A stretch of 64,000 bases of DNA from Episyrphus balteatus (GCF_945859705.1 NC_079134.1:16161545-16225544); one strand, 5' to 3'; shown: positions 39,201-50,813, counted from the first letter of the stretch. Program-made: numbers and translations. Notes: a model not told the origin generated them from the sequence alone.

Positions 39201-39639
39201 TCAAATTCAACCTATGAGAAAAAAATCGTTATTATTCGAAAGGAGTTTTAGGCATTTTTTAAGAAAGACTTACTTGTGAACTCCTTAAACTGGACACTTG
39301 CTTTTGCAGCGATATGTTTTCTTCTTCCAATTCTGAATATTCAGTTAACATGCGGGTCTCACGGAATTTCAATTCTTTCAGCTCAGCTTTAAGTCTAATT
39401 TTTTCAGCTTCATTATCAGACTTATCACGACCAATGTCGGAATTTTCTTGCAACATACGATCCCGTTCATTACGCACACGCTCCAGCTCATGACGCAGCT
39501 GTTTGACTTCATTTTCCAAATCTAAAATTTGTAAATTAAGTGATGTTTCGATGGCGGCAGATTCATTTAGAAGTGTTTCTTCTTGTTCGATGCCGGTTTT
39601 TGTTGTGACTTTTTGTGACGTCTGGAATTTTGCAAGGGC
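33118..39639 (-). CDS. BicD: Bicaudal D, dynein cargo adaptor (seven exons; N-terminus missing)
   Basis: BicD is a long coiled-coil dimer. It links dynein-dynactin to cargo such as Egalitarian-mRNA complexes and Rab6 vesicles and moves them toward microtubule minus ends; in flies it is needed for oocyte fate and mRNA localisation. The exons are 39274-39639, 39074-39211, 38142-39013, 37755-37972, 37441-37689, 37184-37358 and 33118-33232. They sum to 2133 bp (710 residues plus stop), and all junctions are GT-AG and in frame. Fly BicD is about 782 residues, so roughly 70 N-terminal residues are absent, including the part that holds the dynein-binding CC1 box. They should lie on one or more exons further 5'; I found none within 39640-64000. 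Family hallmarks visible are YSELEEENISLQKQV, ALKKELDGHIN, NWFTLSSKEIDGLK, SLDLQSDVQTLTHISQNAG and the cargo-binding end (FAARCEEYVTQVDDLNRQLE). The lysine in LAVQQKL corresponds, by my count, to fly K730, known to matter for Egalitarian binding. No frame breaks or stops are seen, so the gene looks functional. Confidence 0.98.
33233..37183 (-). other. BicD: last BicD intron
   Basis: This 3.95-kb intron has donor GTGGGT (37178-37183) and acceptor ACAG (plus-strand CTGT from 33233). It holds a hAT-like element (34271-35096) and otherwise AT-rich sequence without genes. Confidence 0.9.
34271..35096. mobile_element. hAT-like non-autonomous element with 8-bp TSD
   Basis: The 8-bp word GATGCTAC flanks the element exactly (34263-34270 and 35097-35104). 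The ends read TAGGCTTGTG and, on the other strand, TAGAGTTGGG: short, imperfect TIRs of hAT type. Subterminal regions are crowded with GAACTAGTTC/TTAGTTCA-type words at both ends (34285-34360 and 35020-35085). Such motifs often act as transposase-binding sites in hAT elements. The interior has no intact ORF. It sits inside the last BicD intron. Confidence 0.85.
37184..37358 (-). CDS. BicD: BicD coding exon, cargo-binding coiled coil
   Basis: It completes Ser, then reads LRAMFAARCEEYVTQV through QQKLTLTQRLEEMEMD, and ends two bases into an Arg codon at donor GTGGGT. This is the most conserved part of BicD, which binds Rab6 and Egalitarian. Confidence 0.98.
37441..37689 (-). CDS. BicD: BicD coding exon
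   Basis: It encodes FNREEIEELQEQIIKLKSLL through LKEDAATFS and ends one base into a serine codon at donor GTAAAT. It begins the C-terminal cargo-binding coiled coil. By my count the Phe in ATFS is at or next to fly F684, a site of a dominant fly allele. Confidence 0.97.
37755..37972 (-). CDS. BicD: BicD coding exon
   Basis: It starts by completing a serine codon (AG|T) and continues FENDSLTAIQSQFKSDVFLS. It ends VRGDVSE plus one base before donor GTAAGC. The acceptor is CCCTTTAG. Confidence 0.97.
38142..39013 (-). CDS. BicD: BicD coding exon, largest (872 bp)
   Basis: It starts GEREAKYALKKELDGHIN after acceptor TATAACAG and ends DHKNDDM plus two bases before donor GTAAGG. It encodes the central coiled-coil segment, including an acidic insert (GGNSDGEEEN) typical of the insect protein. 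Near-identity to fly BicD across SLGSARSTLVALSDDLAQLY makes the assignment secure. Confidence 0.98.
39074..39211 (-). CDS. BicD: BicD coding exon
   Basis: This 138-bp exon (phase 0 in and out) starts VEFEGAKHEIRRLTEELELL and ends EALEALQ. The acceptor is CTCATAG and the donor GTAACTG. The frame is open throughout and the protein is heptad-rich. Confidence 0.96.
39274..39639 (-). CDS. BicD: BicD coding exon, 5'-most seen
   Basis: It opens after acceptor TTTTCCAG with ALAKFQTSQKV and ends at SSLRSSQ before donor GTAAGT. Phase 0 at both ends. It encodes the later part of the first coiled coil. ALAKFQTSQK is conserved from flies to human BICD2 and follows the dynein-binding N-terminus. Confidence 0.96.
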
Positions 39640-39899
39640 CTGGAAAAGAAGAAAGAAGAAAATATATTAGAACATTGTTCATTTGGAGTATTGATGTTTG
39701 TCGTGAATTTTTAAATATAATTCAGTTTTGGAGATCTAAGTAACTAGTTATTTCACTAGAGCTCTGGTCTATTGAAATAAAAATGCAAAATAGAGACGAA
39801 GCTCATTACGATTCATATTAATTGAAGGAGTTGTACTTCGATTTTGGTTGAATGCAATATGCGAGTCATAAGAAATAAGATGAATGGTAGACGGGCGGA

Positions 39900-42560
39900 T
39901 AGAGGATATTTATTAAGGGTTGGATAGGGTCGCGACAGGGAGCTGGAATTAAAAAATGAATTCATAGATGAGATTTAAGGATTTGGAGTTCAAACTTAAT
40001 TAAAGAAATGGTTCAGAAATGGAATAATAAGGTTAGATCTAAAGACTGGTCCAAGGACACCTAGAAGAGTAAAACGAAGGAAAGGACATTGAATACTCTC
40101 GATTTGTTAGATGTTAATTAGTTAATTGATAAGATGCCCCTATTTGAGATACACATTCAACATGAAGCCGAGCAAGAGTTCTTTGCATCATTTTTCACAA
40201 AACGCGACGAACTTGATTTGACTATGTACATAAATATATACTTTGGTAATGGGTTAGTCATAAAGTGGTTGAACTGGGGAAAAGATTAAAAAATACAGCT
40301 TTACCAATTGAATATCCTTCTGAGACCCAGCGTATTTAAAAATTACACTGTATTTTTTATTTTGGTAAAGCCACTATTACTATAATTGGAACATTGGGAG
40401 AATCGGTAAAATATATTTTTAAAAGTAGTAAAAACTACAAGATGACGCAGAAATAATGGTACAGGTCCGTCAATATGGTCTAAAAAAAATTAATATCACC
40501 GACTTAAAGTATGATAAAGAATTATTACAATGTGGGTTAAAACAAAAGGAGAAAAGTGTCAACCTAGGGGAGCATCGAGGATAGGTAGGAAAGGACTGGA
40601 AATTGTATAAAACTGCCAAATGTTTTCCTTCGTCCAGATAAACTTAATTTTTAATAAGGGTGATGGAGAAAGAATTGAGGAGCAATTATTTTAGAAATAT
40701 AGTGAGATATTTATCTTCTTGTTAGCGCTGTATGGGCCAATGATATTGGAAAAATTAAAAGTTGAGAAATTTGTAAATAAATTGAAATAAAACGAGTCGG
40801 TTACAAAGGATTTGTTAGTAAAAGATTGTTTGAAAAAAGTGCACACAAATTGGCTGTATTTTGAGGTTTATTTGATTTATTTTTTTAGATTATTTTTTAA
40901 TAAGCACTAATTGGAACTGTTGTGAAAATGTAGGTAATCTTGATGCCATTCTTTTTAATTAATAGTACAACTTATTTGACAGAGCCTAGTATTAGGATAA
41001 TAGGACACTATTAGGACAAGCGTATGTATTTGTGTAAATAACGATCTTTCAGATTTGTTTCCATTTCGAAAAAAAATGCTGATTAGTAAAAAGCACGACT
41101 ACTTAAAATATATTTTTCTAAAATATCGATTATGTACAAACATAGGTTTTCCATAAAATCGACAGTGTAACATGTGGAGTAGAAATGGAAGGCATGCTGC
41201 CCCCTGCAACCTCTATGCTTGGGCTCACTCAGAAGTTTCTTTAAATCCAAAAGGAATTTTGCATATGTCTCAAGTGAAAAAAATAAATCCGTACTTTGGT
41301 TGAAAATTTTTTGGAACCAATCGACATGTTAAGTCGAAAATAGTCTACATTTTTGCAATCGACAAAAAGAGTGTCGACATTATATAAATCAAAGAAATCT
41401 TTAAAAATCAACCATTTATTAATTCGAAAATATAGGGTACAAAGTTGGGCTGCAATCTCTAGAAATATTTCTTGAATTGGGTTTAAATTCGTATTAGATA
41501 GCAAATTATACCGACAAAAACGAAAAATGACCGAAAATACTTTTTTTTACTAAAAGTAATTGGCAAGGTCAGTTATTTGTTTAGTTGGTTTCGTGTAGTT
41601 TAATAGAAAGATCTGTTAAATTTATGAAAAAGTTAACGATGGGCAATCGAAAAAGTAACGCTTTATTACAGTGTATTATGCAAATATTACACTTAGGTTC
41701 AGTTTTATAGTATGAAATCATTCAAGTTTCAAGGTTAACTAAAATTCTAATCCTGGAATGTATTTTTTTGTTTCAGTCAAGAATTAAATTAATCCTACAC
41801 TCAAAATGAATACTGTGTTCACTTTTTTGTATTTCACATAGTAGGTAGTTCCAAGTTTGCTCAGATTTTACTTTTGTTCTAAGAAACTAGCCATTGCATA
41901 ATACTTATCAAAGTCAGACGTTAGAAACAAGTTAATGGTTTTAATCGTTTTTGGCATTAGAGATCCTTAAAAAGGCTCATAAAGAAGCTCAGTTGGATGG
42001 TTTAGCTCTGAGATAATTTCACCAACACTGAAAAAAGCTAAAGATGTATTATTAAGCATTGAAGTATGCACTTTAACATCCATTCACCTTCACATTTGAC
42101 CTGTTTTCATCTACAATAAACTAAGTCTGAGAGAAAAGCTTTTAAAAACAATTATAAAATTCAAACTGGTGAATAAGTTTTCCCATTTTGTATATTTCAT
42201 AACTTTTTGTTTTGATTGTAAAAGAAACTTATTTCATAACTATAAGGCGCCTTAAGATTTCCGGACTTATTGTTACGACCATGGCCGAACAAAAAAAGGA
42301 CCCTATAAAAAGAAAAATATTATTTTGCACAAGATGGTCCTTACACAATTTTGAAGAATACTTAAAAATGTCTACAAATTACAAACTTTTTTTTTTTCTA
42401 CTTCTGCTCAACGTCCATTTTATGTCCCCCTTGACTTGGTTCAAAGCGCTTTGCAAAAAGCAAACATTTGTAGGTTTCTGTTGGTTGGTTGGAGAAAAGT
42501 TTTTAGTAAAATTAAAAAAAAAAAAAAAAAAGAAAAACTTAAATCACTTTCCATTTGCAT
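39900..42560. other. gene-less intronic stretch
   Basis: Moderately AT-rich unique-looking sequence. No coding region, obvious repeat pair or RNA gene was seen. Confidence 0.4.
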
Positions 42561-44010
42561 AACCTCAGTGTTAAGCATCCTTGCGTTTGTACACACAATC
42601 ACAGAGAGATGCATCGCACCTCAAATATACATAATAAGAAGAAATATGATAAGGAGAGGGTGTTAAGAGAGATTAGAGGAGTAGAAGGGTAAAATGAGAA
42701 GAGGAGGAGGAAGAGGATATACTAGTGGGTTAGTTGGTGATATCTAAAATGAAAAATCATAATGACAAGGATAAACACTCTCGAAATAAATTATTCATGC
42801 TTCTATAGTTTCGAATTGTGAAATAGTTCAGAGCCTATCTCCTCAACACACCAATGCTACTCAGTGCAGTGTGTGAGCACACTTTGGATAGATATAGAAA
42901 AAGCAGTCTAGCTAGAAGAGATGTGTCACACTCTCTGTTTGTCTATATATATTCCACATGAAAGGATGTGCAGTGCATTGGTTAATGAAAAACTCTATGA
43001 AAAAAAAAACAAAAAAAACTGATGAAAAAAAAAGAACTAAAAAAAATTCCGCTATTTAGGATTTCACTCGAAATCAAACATAGACGAATGTCCTTAAACT
43101 TTATTTGAATTTGAATTTCGAGTGTATAATGTATATGGTTTTGGTGTTGGTTGGCTTGGCGTGGAAATAAATGAATCCTTGAAACTATTTTCTATAAAAG
43201 CTGATATTAAACTTCAACAAAAAAAAACTGAAATGGTTGATTTTTTTTTGCTTTACAGGATTTTGGTAGGGGAGGAAGGGGCAACACATGACACAGAATA
43301 CATGACTTAAATTATAATGTGGGTGGCAGTGGCAGAAATGGTGGTGAATGGAATCTCATCCACATCCACTTGTGTGTGTTCTAGGTGTAACATGATGCCG
43401 CGCCCATTTCCTATTAAGCATTCATTCACTTTGTCGAAATGGGTAAATACAATTTGGCTTAAGAGCAGCTGAGTACACTGAAAGAGAGAGAGTTACTGCA
43501 ACAACATTATACCACCGCCATCATTCAAGCACTTTACAGTACCCATCAGACCGCCAGTTGGTAGTCTCGTCAGCCTAACCCTATTTATCAAGTAAACCCC
43601 CCCATTTTACCCCCTCCTCCCCTTTGTGCCAGTTAACTTTGGTACGTATAACCCTTAATGTTTATTGTGCTCCTTTGTTTTTTTTGGATTATTTCCGTTG
43701 TTGTTGTTGTTATTGTTGATGTTTTATTTGGGGCTTACATGAAATGAGATCTACATTCCACAACAAATACCCGCACTTCTCGTCAGATGGCCTTTTTTGA
43801 ACACACAAATGTTTGAAGGGGGACGACGACGACGACTTGAATTAACCACCTTACCCCACTTTATCATTTCGCTTGACTATACCTTCAGTTATGCATGTAA
43901 ATTGTGTAAGGGTGGTGGCCTTGGGAGCGCGCATCACACCTTTGTGGCAATTTCATATTGTGATTCTGGAGGCTCTCATGGAGCTGGCGGAAGGTCTATA
44001 TTTTTTTTTC
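42560..44010. other. GC-richer island in upstream BicD intron
   Basis: GC content rises. Features include purine-rich GGAGGAGGAAGAGG near 42700, a CGACGACGACGAC run near 43823, and pyrimidine blocks near 43600. The open frames here (for example 43797-44285) are T-rich low-complexity reading and are not credible proteins. A possible enhancer or untranslated exon; not assigned. Confidence 0.3.
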
Positions 44011-45306
44011 TTTATTTATTTTTTTGCGTTTGTTCCGTCGTTTTTGGCTTATTTTTTTCTTTTTTCATTCTGTTTTTATTTTTTTTTATGTGGACGCAAT
44101 TTTTTTTTATGAATATTAAAATCCGTAATATTCTGCGAGTGAGACTTCTTTTATATAAAATTTTGATTGAGGTAGGTGGAGGAATTTATAGCTTTGCTTT
44201 TGCGCGTATTTTTATCTTATATTCTTTTCTGACAATCTCTGACAATAGAAAGAAAAGAAAAGAGGGTTGTAAACATTCAAATTAATTGCGAGTTGATGTT
44301 GCCCTAATTTTTTTTTTTTTTTTCTTTTTTTACATAATGCAACTATTGTGAATTTGAAATTACCTTGTTTTTTTTCTGTTCATTCTTTTTTTAATACAAA
44401 ATTGAAGAAAATTGCCTTGGGATGCTATCTAATAATACAGAAATACAGAAAGAGCAAAAAGAATGAATTTTTTGTTACAAGAAAAGAATTAATTTCGTTC
44501 GGGATAGTAGGTAGAGTTGAAAAAGAAATAATAAGGTTATAAATTGTATAAGAAGTTTCTTAAGGAATTGAAAGTTGTTTTTTTTTTTAGTTTTTGCAAA
44601 GTTAGTGGAGATCCTGAAAATGAAACAAGAAAAACTAAGTTTCCCTATAATCATGGAAAAAAATGTTAAGAAAGTTGGTTTTGTTGTATAAGAAATTTAC
44701 TTTTGTTTCAGAAAAAAAAGTTTTGAAGCTATTGGTTTGTATGATAATCCTCTAGGTTTTGGAATATGTAAGTCCCAAATAAATGGTTTTTGCTGAATTT
44801 CTCATATTCATATTATGTATAAAAATGCCATCAAATATGTACTTTAGATGACATAAATCTTAAGTATTTGAAAATAAAAGTTCGGGAACATTTTTTTAAA
44901 ATATGTCATATTACGTCACGTGCGTTGTTATATTTCAAGACAAAACATAAAAGACAATAACAATTTTTTTTATAAAATTTGTCAACACACGAAAGATTTA
45001 TGTTTAGTTATCTGTTTTAAGGTACCTTTTAAAATTTTATATTCTATTTATTTCCATTTATCTATTGAGTTGGATTTTTTTTTTAGGAATTTATTTTTCT
45101 TAACCTCAGTTTTGTCTTGAAAAAGAACTCATAAATGAACTTTATGCGGTTGTTTTTTTTTTATATGTTTGCACGATTTTTTACAAAAACTTTAATATTT
45201 TTTCAATCATCAGCAAATCGTTTTTGGATCAATATTTTTCTTTATTGAAAAAATAATGAAATTTAAATTTAAAAAAAGGAAAAACTTTAACTCTTGTTTT
45301 TTTTTA

Positions 45307-45654
45307 CTATTTTTTTTTTTTTTTGTTAATTAAAATTAATTTTTTACTCACGATATTTTGACTTATATTATCCGCATTTTCAACAATAACAACATTATCA
45401 GAAGACTCAGCATCCAATATCTTAATTTCCAATGTCCCATCAACCACCTTGTTATCACTTTCATTGATCATGGCTCTTTGATTGAGATTAGTGGTAGAAT
45501 AGTAAGGAGTATTGACAGATCTATTTCTTATCACACTGTCTTCATCCGTCGACATCCGTCTATGGAACAATTCTCCACAACACGAACTAAAATTTATTAC
45601 TTTAGTATCTTTAGGAAAAGAATTTTCACATTTTAAGCAGTTGTAATTAGGCAT
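45307..45654 (-). pseudogene. cysteine-rich ORF, possibly a transposon-derived exon
   Basis: This is an ATG-initiated frame of 115 codons. It opens MPNYNCLKCENSFPKD and contains C-x2-C, a CC pair and a following His (SSCCGELFHRR), a layout resembling the small PHD-like zinc domains found at the start of some retrotransposon proteins. The rest is acidic and polar. A consensus splice donor (ATC|GTGAGT, about 45351) would end the exon after NISQNI, removing the lysine-rich tail. A decayed inverted copy lies at 46.25-46.53 kb, which favours a mobile-element origin. I do not recognise the full protein, and it is not part of BicD as known. Confidence 0.35.
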
Positions 45655-46533
45655 TTTAAAGAGAAGGCAAATAATACGTCCGCACAGGAAGACAATTCAC
45701 AATTAATTAAATTTATTCGAATTTTGCATCATAATTTTTCTAATGTAGTTCAGATTTTTAAAATACCTACATTACTCCATTTAGGAATTTCAAAAAAACG
45801 AAAAACGTGTTTCTTGTAATATTTTCAGTAATGGAACGACGTGCCATTTTCAAAGAAATATATTTCTCGTTCATTCTTAGATTTCAAAACAAACTTTTTT
45901 ACATATTTCAATTTTTAAAATCGATCTAGCGCTAGCAACCTCTTAGTAGGACGCCTATCTCCTCCTGATTACAAAAAGATTCATGGCAAACGTTCAAACC
46001 TAAAAACGCTTTTTTATGCGTTGTCTCCCTTTTTCACAAAATGGTAACCCAGGCATCAGACGTTCATTTTGAAATATAAGAAACTCTGCAAAAAATATAC
46101 TTCTTTGAAAATGGCACGTTCCATTGCTGCAAATATTGCAAGTAATATTTTTTTTTTGAAATTCCAAAATTAAATATATGCATCTCAAAAATTTGTGAGC
46201 TGCTTGCGTTAGAAAAATTCTGTTGCCAAATTCGAAATAAATTCAATAAAGTGTGAATAGCTTTCCTCGGTGGACGTTTTTTTTTTTCTTCACTCGAAAA
46301 TATCTTATAACAAGTGCGGAAATTCTTTTCTTAAAGATGGCAAATTTACCAAGTGTTGTTTGTTTTGTGGTAGCTATATTGTTTCATAGACGAAGGATAT
46401 CGAAGGATGAAGTTTACTCCTTGAATCTCTACTTCTAATATTGCCATGGTCATTAAAATCAAAATAAGGCGATTGAAGGGACATCAGAAATTAAGGAGGG
46501 GGTAATATAAATCAAAATATCGTGAGTAAAAAT
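45341..46533. repeat. old inverted duplication (foldback) of the cysteine-rich ORF region
   Basis: The right half is a diverged reverse-complement copy of the left half. The outermost 30 bp match with one mismatch (45341-45371 against 46503-46533; shared core CAAAATATCGTGAGTAAAAA), and matching stops just outside. Inner matches include CTTAATTTC...ATGTCCC (45420-45440 against 46475-46490), GAAAATTCTTTT/GGAAATTCTTTT, and a block around 45832-45862 against 46096-46126 (GTGCCATTTTCAAAGAA). The offsets between matches shift, so indels have accumulated. The plus-strand copy is broken by stops and frameshifts. Confidence 0.75.
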
Positions 46534-46997
46534 TCTACTGTGTCGTTGTTACTATTACTAACAATTTTAATGCTAAAAATGGTCTTATTGTGGGTTGTTA
46601 TTGATCTCATTTTATCAAAATGTACAACTTCTTCAATTATTATACTTTATACTCTGCACCTAAATTGAAGGGAAGGAAAAGGAAGGCCCTACAACAATTA
46701 CCCAAAATATCGAAATTCCAGAATCCAGAAAACCTAAAATCACGGAAATAGAAAAATTATATAAAATTTGCCCAAATTTGCCCAAATTTTTTATTTTAAG
46801 AGATTTCGATGTGGGAAAAATAGTCCTAATGTCTGATTTACAATATTGCGAGATGACGAGACGAGAGCGTTGCGTTTTTTCTAAACGTTTTCGATTTAAA
46901 AAAAAATCGTTTTAAAATCGTATGGAAATTCACAATACTGCGATTTTTTATTATATATATAAAGTAAACAAAAATAAAAAAATAAACAATATTTTTT

Positions 46998-47052
46998 GAG
47001 AATCGAACTCCGGACGGTGAGATTATGAGGCACTCACCTTATCTCTCTAAAA
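46998..47052 (-). other. degenerate tRNA-like sequence (CAT anticodon-like)
   Basis: On the minus strand the segment has a B-box/T-arm stretch GTCCGGAGTTCGATTCTC, a loop-like CTCATAA as in Met tRNA, and an A-box-like TAGAGAGATAAGG. The anticodon stem pairs only with an 11-nt loop (GTGAG/CTCAC), and no acceptor stem forms. This is a decayed tRNA or SINE head, not a functional tRNA. It lies between the left TIR and the palindrome. Confidence 0.4.
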
Positions 47053-47135
47053 TATTTTAATATTAAAATTTCATTTTCAAAAAATCGTCGTCTCGTGCGT
47101 CCTTTTTTAGTCTATTGAATAGACCCTTTTGGATG

Positions 47136-48925
47136 GAACAAATTCGTTCAAGAGTTTTTATTGGCGATTATGATTCCTTGGCATACAAGAATACTCCAGC
47201 CAAAAGTGCTACTAAATCCGTTGGTGCATTTCTGAGAAAACGGCAACACTGGTCGGTTTTCAGTTTTTTTGATTTAACTCGAAAACCAAGCCTGACTTTG
47301 AAATGGTTCAAAGACACTTTTCATAGCAAATTAAATTTTCTGTCAAGTTAAGATGGTTAATAAATTTTAAAAATTATTTTTGACTAAAATTCTAACCTAA
47401 AATCAAAGAAAAAAAAGTTAAAAAATTGACAATTTTATTTTTTCTTACTAAATCAAGGGGCATTTTGTGTATGTAGCCGGGACGTCCAAACTTTGTACTA
47501 ATGAAATAAAGTAGAGGTAAAATCCTTTGATAATATGCAATTTTAATTTTTTTTTGTCAAGAAACAACTTAAATGTACCTATTCAAAAATTAGCACTTTT
47601 TCTAAATTTCTGACTTTTTTAGTTAAAAGCAAGTTTTTAAAACTCGATAAAATCGTATTAATTGGTAACTTTTTGACTTTTAAAGTAAACATACTTCGAA
47701 GGATTGATTTAATATAAACTAAATATGGCAAACAAAAAAATTTATTTGCATCCTTATGGCCTTTTGTGCAATTTTGTGTATGTGCATTTTTATAAATACG
47801 GGTTGAATGGATGGACGGAGAGCCATTAGCTTTGGTCTATTGCATAGAAGAACATTTAATACCAACTCTTTTACTGTTTTCAATGGCCTGAAAAACAATT
47901 CTTGAAAAATCTGCGACCAACGAAAAGTTTCTCTTGAAAAACGAAAACAATACTCTAATGAGTTTGAAACAAAATAGCTCAGGCAAATTAGTAAACCCAA
48001 TTGCACTTTTCGCGGGATAAATTTTTTTCATGGAACGTGTTTAGGTGAATGTCCTAATAGTAAAAGTGAATTTTTTGGGATGATAAGATATCGGAAACAG
48101 CCGCCATCTTGGAAAAGAGGTCGGTGCCGTTTTTATTTTATAACTCCATTTTTACTCATTTAAACCAAAAATGTCCAAGGATAGACTTATTATAAATTAA
48201 ATTATCTAAAAAATGATATACAAATGAATTCCGTGAACTAGTTAAATTCAATTTTATAGTCGGTCAAAGTCCAGGTTCTTCTCGCAAGGTTAAGACAATA
48301 TGACATTTTTTCAAATATCCGAAGAACTTTTTATTTGTTTGGGATTTTCTTAAAGAATGAATTATAGCACTTTTAAATATCTATAAAATGAGCCTTTTCT
48401 CGTAACTGTAACCAACTAACGTCGAAGCTCACATTCTACTAGTCAAAAGTGAGAAAATAACAAGTTTTCTTCTATTAGATCGAGCAAATTTTTGAAATGG
48501 AGGCATAACCAAAATATAAGTAAACAGTTTTTTAACTATATTCGTCTAAATATTGAATTCAAAGTTTGAAATCTTTAATGTTAACCTTTATATGGTTTTC
48601 GAGGTTTTAAATGAAGTGAATTTTCCAATTAATGTGAATAAGCTAAAGTGACATTATTTATAATTCTAAATATAAGAACTGATGCCCTGTCATTTTTCCT
48701 AAACATGAACACCTCAATCTCAGCATTACGATAAGTATAACTCAAGATATGAGGCGTGTAAGCCGTTATGTTTTCGAGACTATTGTGTTTAATTTTTGAT
48801 TGTTTATTTGAACTATTGAAATGTTCAGTTAAAAAATCGTATATCATGACTTCGACGTTTGGTTGCTTCTGCAATGTGATGGTTACAAAAACAATAAAGG
48901 GTTCATTTCATCGATAATTAAAAGT
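47136..48925 (+). repeat. left arm of 1790-bp palindrome
   Basis: Paired positions always sum to 97949 (for example 47351/50598, 47719/50230, 48629/49320), so there are no indels between the arms. The mirrored frames translate identically. Frames inside (for example the one ending 47351 with EQIRSRVFIGDYDSLAYK, and 95- and 81-codon frames) are duplicated in both arms but match no family I know. Identity stops at 47135/50814 outside and 48926/49023 inside. Confidence 0.96.
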
Positions 48926-49023
48926 GCTATAATTCATTCTTTAAGAAAATCCCAAACAAATAAAAAGTTCTTCGGATATTTGAAAAAATGTCATATTGTC
49001 TTAACCTTGCGAGAAGAACCTGG
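48926..49023 (+). repeat. palindrome spacer, itself a third copy of arm sequence
   Basis: The 98-bp spacer (starting GCTATAATTCATTCTTTAAG) is the same as 49581-49678 in the right arm, shifted by 655 bp. It is therefore also the reverse complement of 48271-48368 in the left arm. Shared sequence extends a few bases into the flanks (TTAAAAGT and CTGGACTT). Confidence 0.92.
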
Positions 49024-50813
49024 ACTTTTAATTATCGATGAAATGAACCCTTTATTGTTTTTGTAACCATCACATTGCAGAAGCAACCAAACGTCGAAGT
49101 CATGATATACGATTTTTTAACTGAACATTTCAATAGTTCAAATAAACAATCAAAAATTAAACACAATAGTCTCGAAAACATAACGGCTTACACGCCTCAT
49201 ATCTTGAGTTATACTTATCGTAATGCTGAGATTGAGGTGTTCATGTTTAGGAAAAATGACAGGGCATCAGTTCTTATATTTAGAATTATAAATAATGTCA
49301 CTTTAGCTTATTCACATTAATTGGAAAATTCACTTCATTTAAAACCTCGAAAACCATATAAAGGTTAACATTAAAGATTTCAAACTTTGAATTCAATATT
49401 TAGACGAATATAGTTAAAAAACTGTTTACTTATATTTTGGTTATGCCTCCATTTCAAAAATTTGCTCGATCTAATAGAAGAAAACTTGTTATTTTCTCAC
49501 TTTTGACTAGTAGAATGTGAGCTTCGACGTTAGTTGGTTACAGTTACGAGAAAAGGCTCATTTTATAGATATTTAAAAGTGCTATAATTCATTCTTTAAG
49601 AAAATCCCAAACAAATAAAAAGTTCTTCGGATATTTGAAAAAATGTCATATTGTCTTAACCTTGCGAGAAGAACCTGGACTTTGACCGACTATAAAATTG
49701 AATTTAACTAGTTCACGGAATTCATTTGTATATCATTTTTTAGATAATTTAATTTATAATAAGTCTATCCTTGGACATTTTTGGTTTAAATGAGTAAAAA
49801 TGGAGTTATAAAATAAAAACGGCACCGACCTCTTTTCCAAGATGGCGGCTGTTTCCGATATCTTATCATCCCAAAAAATTCACTTTTACTATTAGGACAT
49901 TCACCTAAACACGTTCCATGAAAAAAATTTATCCCGCGAAAAGTGCAATTGGGTTTACTAATTTGCCTGAGCTATTTTGTTTCAAACTCATTAGAGTATT
50001 GTTTTCGTTTTTCAAGAGAAACTTTTCGTTGGTCGCAGATTTTTCAAGAATTGTTTTTCAGGCCATTGAAAACAGTAAAAGAGTTGGTATTAAATGTTCT
50101 TCTATGCAATAGACCAAAGCTAATGGCTCTCCGTCCATCCATTCAACCCGTATTTATAAAAATGCACATACACAAAATTGCACAAAAGGCCATAAGGATG
50201 CAAATAAATTTTTTTGTTTGCCATATTTAGTTTATATTAAATCAATCCTTCGAAGTATGTTTACTTTAAAAGTCAAAAAGTTACCAATTAATACGATTTT
50301 ATCGAGTTTTAAAAACTTGCTTTTAACTAAAAAAGTCAGAAATTTAGAAAAAGTGCTAATTTTTGAATAGGTACATTTAAGTTGTTTCTTGACAAAAAAA
50401 AATTAAAATTGCATATTATCAAAGGATTTTACCTCTACTTTATTTCATTAGTACAAAGTTTGGACGTCCCGGCTACATACACAAAATGCCCCTTGATTTA
50501 GTAAGAAAAAATAAAATTGTCAATTTTTTAACTTTTTTTTCTTTGATTTTAGGTTAGAATTTTAGTCAAAAATAATTTTTAAAATTTATTAACCATCTTA
50601 ACTTGACAGAAAATTTAATTTGCTATGAAAAGTGTCTTTGAACCATTTCAAAGTCAGGCTTGGTTTTCGAGTTAAATCAAAAAAACTGAAAACCGACCAG
50701 TGTTGCCGTTTTCTCAGAAATGCACCAACGGATTTAGTAGCACTTTTGGCTGGAGTATTCTTGTATGCCAAGGAATCATAATCGCCAATAAAAACTCTTG
50801 AACGAATTTGTTC
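49024..50813 (-). repeat. right arm of 1790-bp palindrome
   Basis: This is the reverse complement of 47136-48925 with no length difference. The outer flanks carry short near-palindromes GTCTATTGAATAGAC (left, 47110-47124) and GTCTATTTAATAGAC (right, read on the minus strand, 50848-50834) at similar distances. These suggest older homologous ends just beyond the perfect arms. Confidence 0.96.

Noticed and set aside
43797..44285. Longest plus-strand open frame (162 codons)
   Set aside because: It runs through T-rich low-complexity DNA giving a Phe-rich string, has no recognisable domain, and overlaps another frame of the same kind.
46998..47052. Functional Met tRNA
   Set aside because: No acceptor stem and a misfit anticodon stem; only box-like motifs remain.
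47115..47351. 78-codon frame with its mirror at 50598-50858 as a protein gene
   Set aside because: The mirrored copy only reflects the palindrome. No homologue is recognised and the start region differs between arms, so it is noted within the repeat only.
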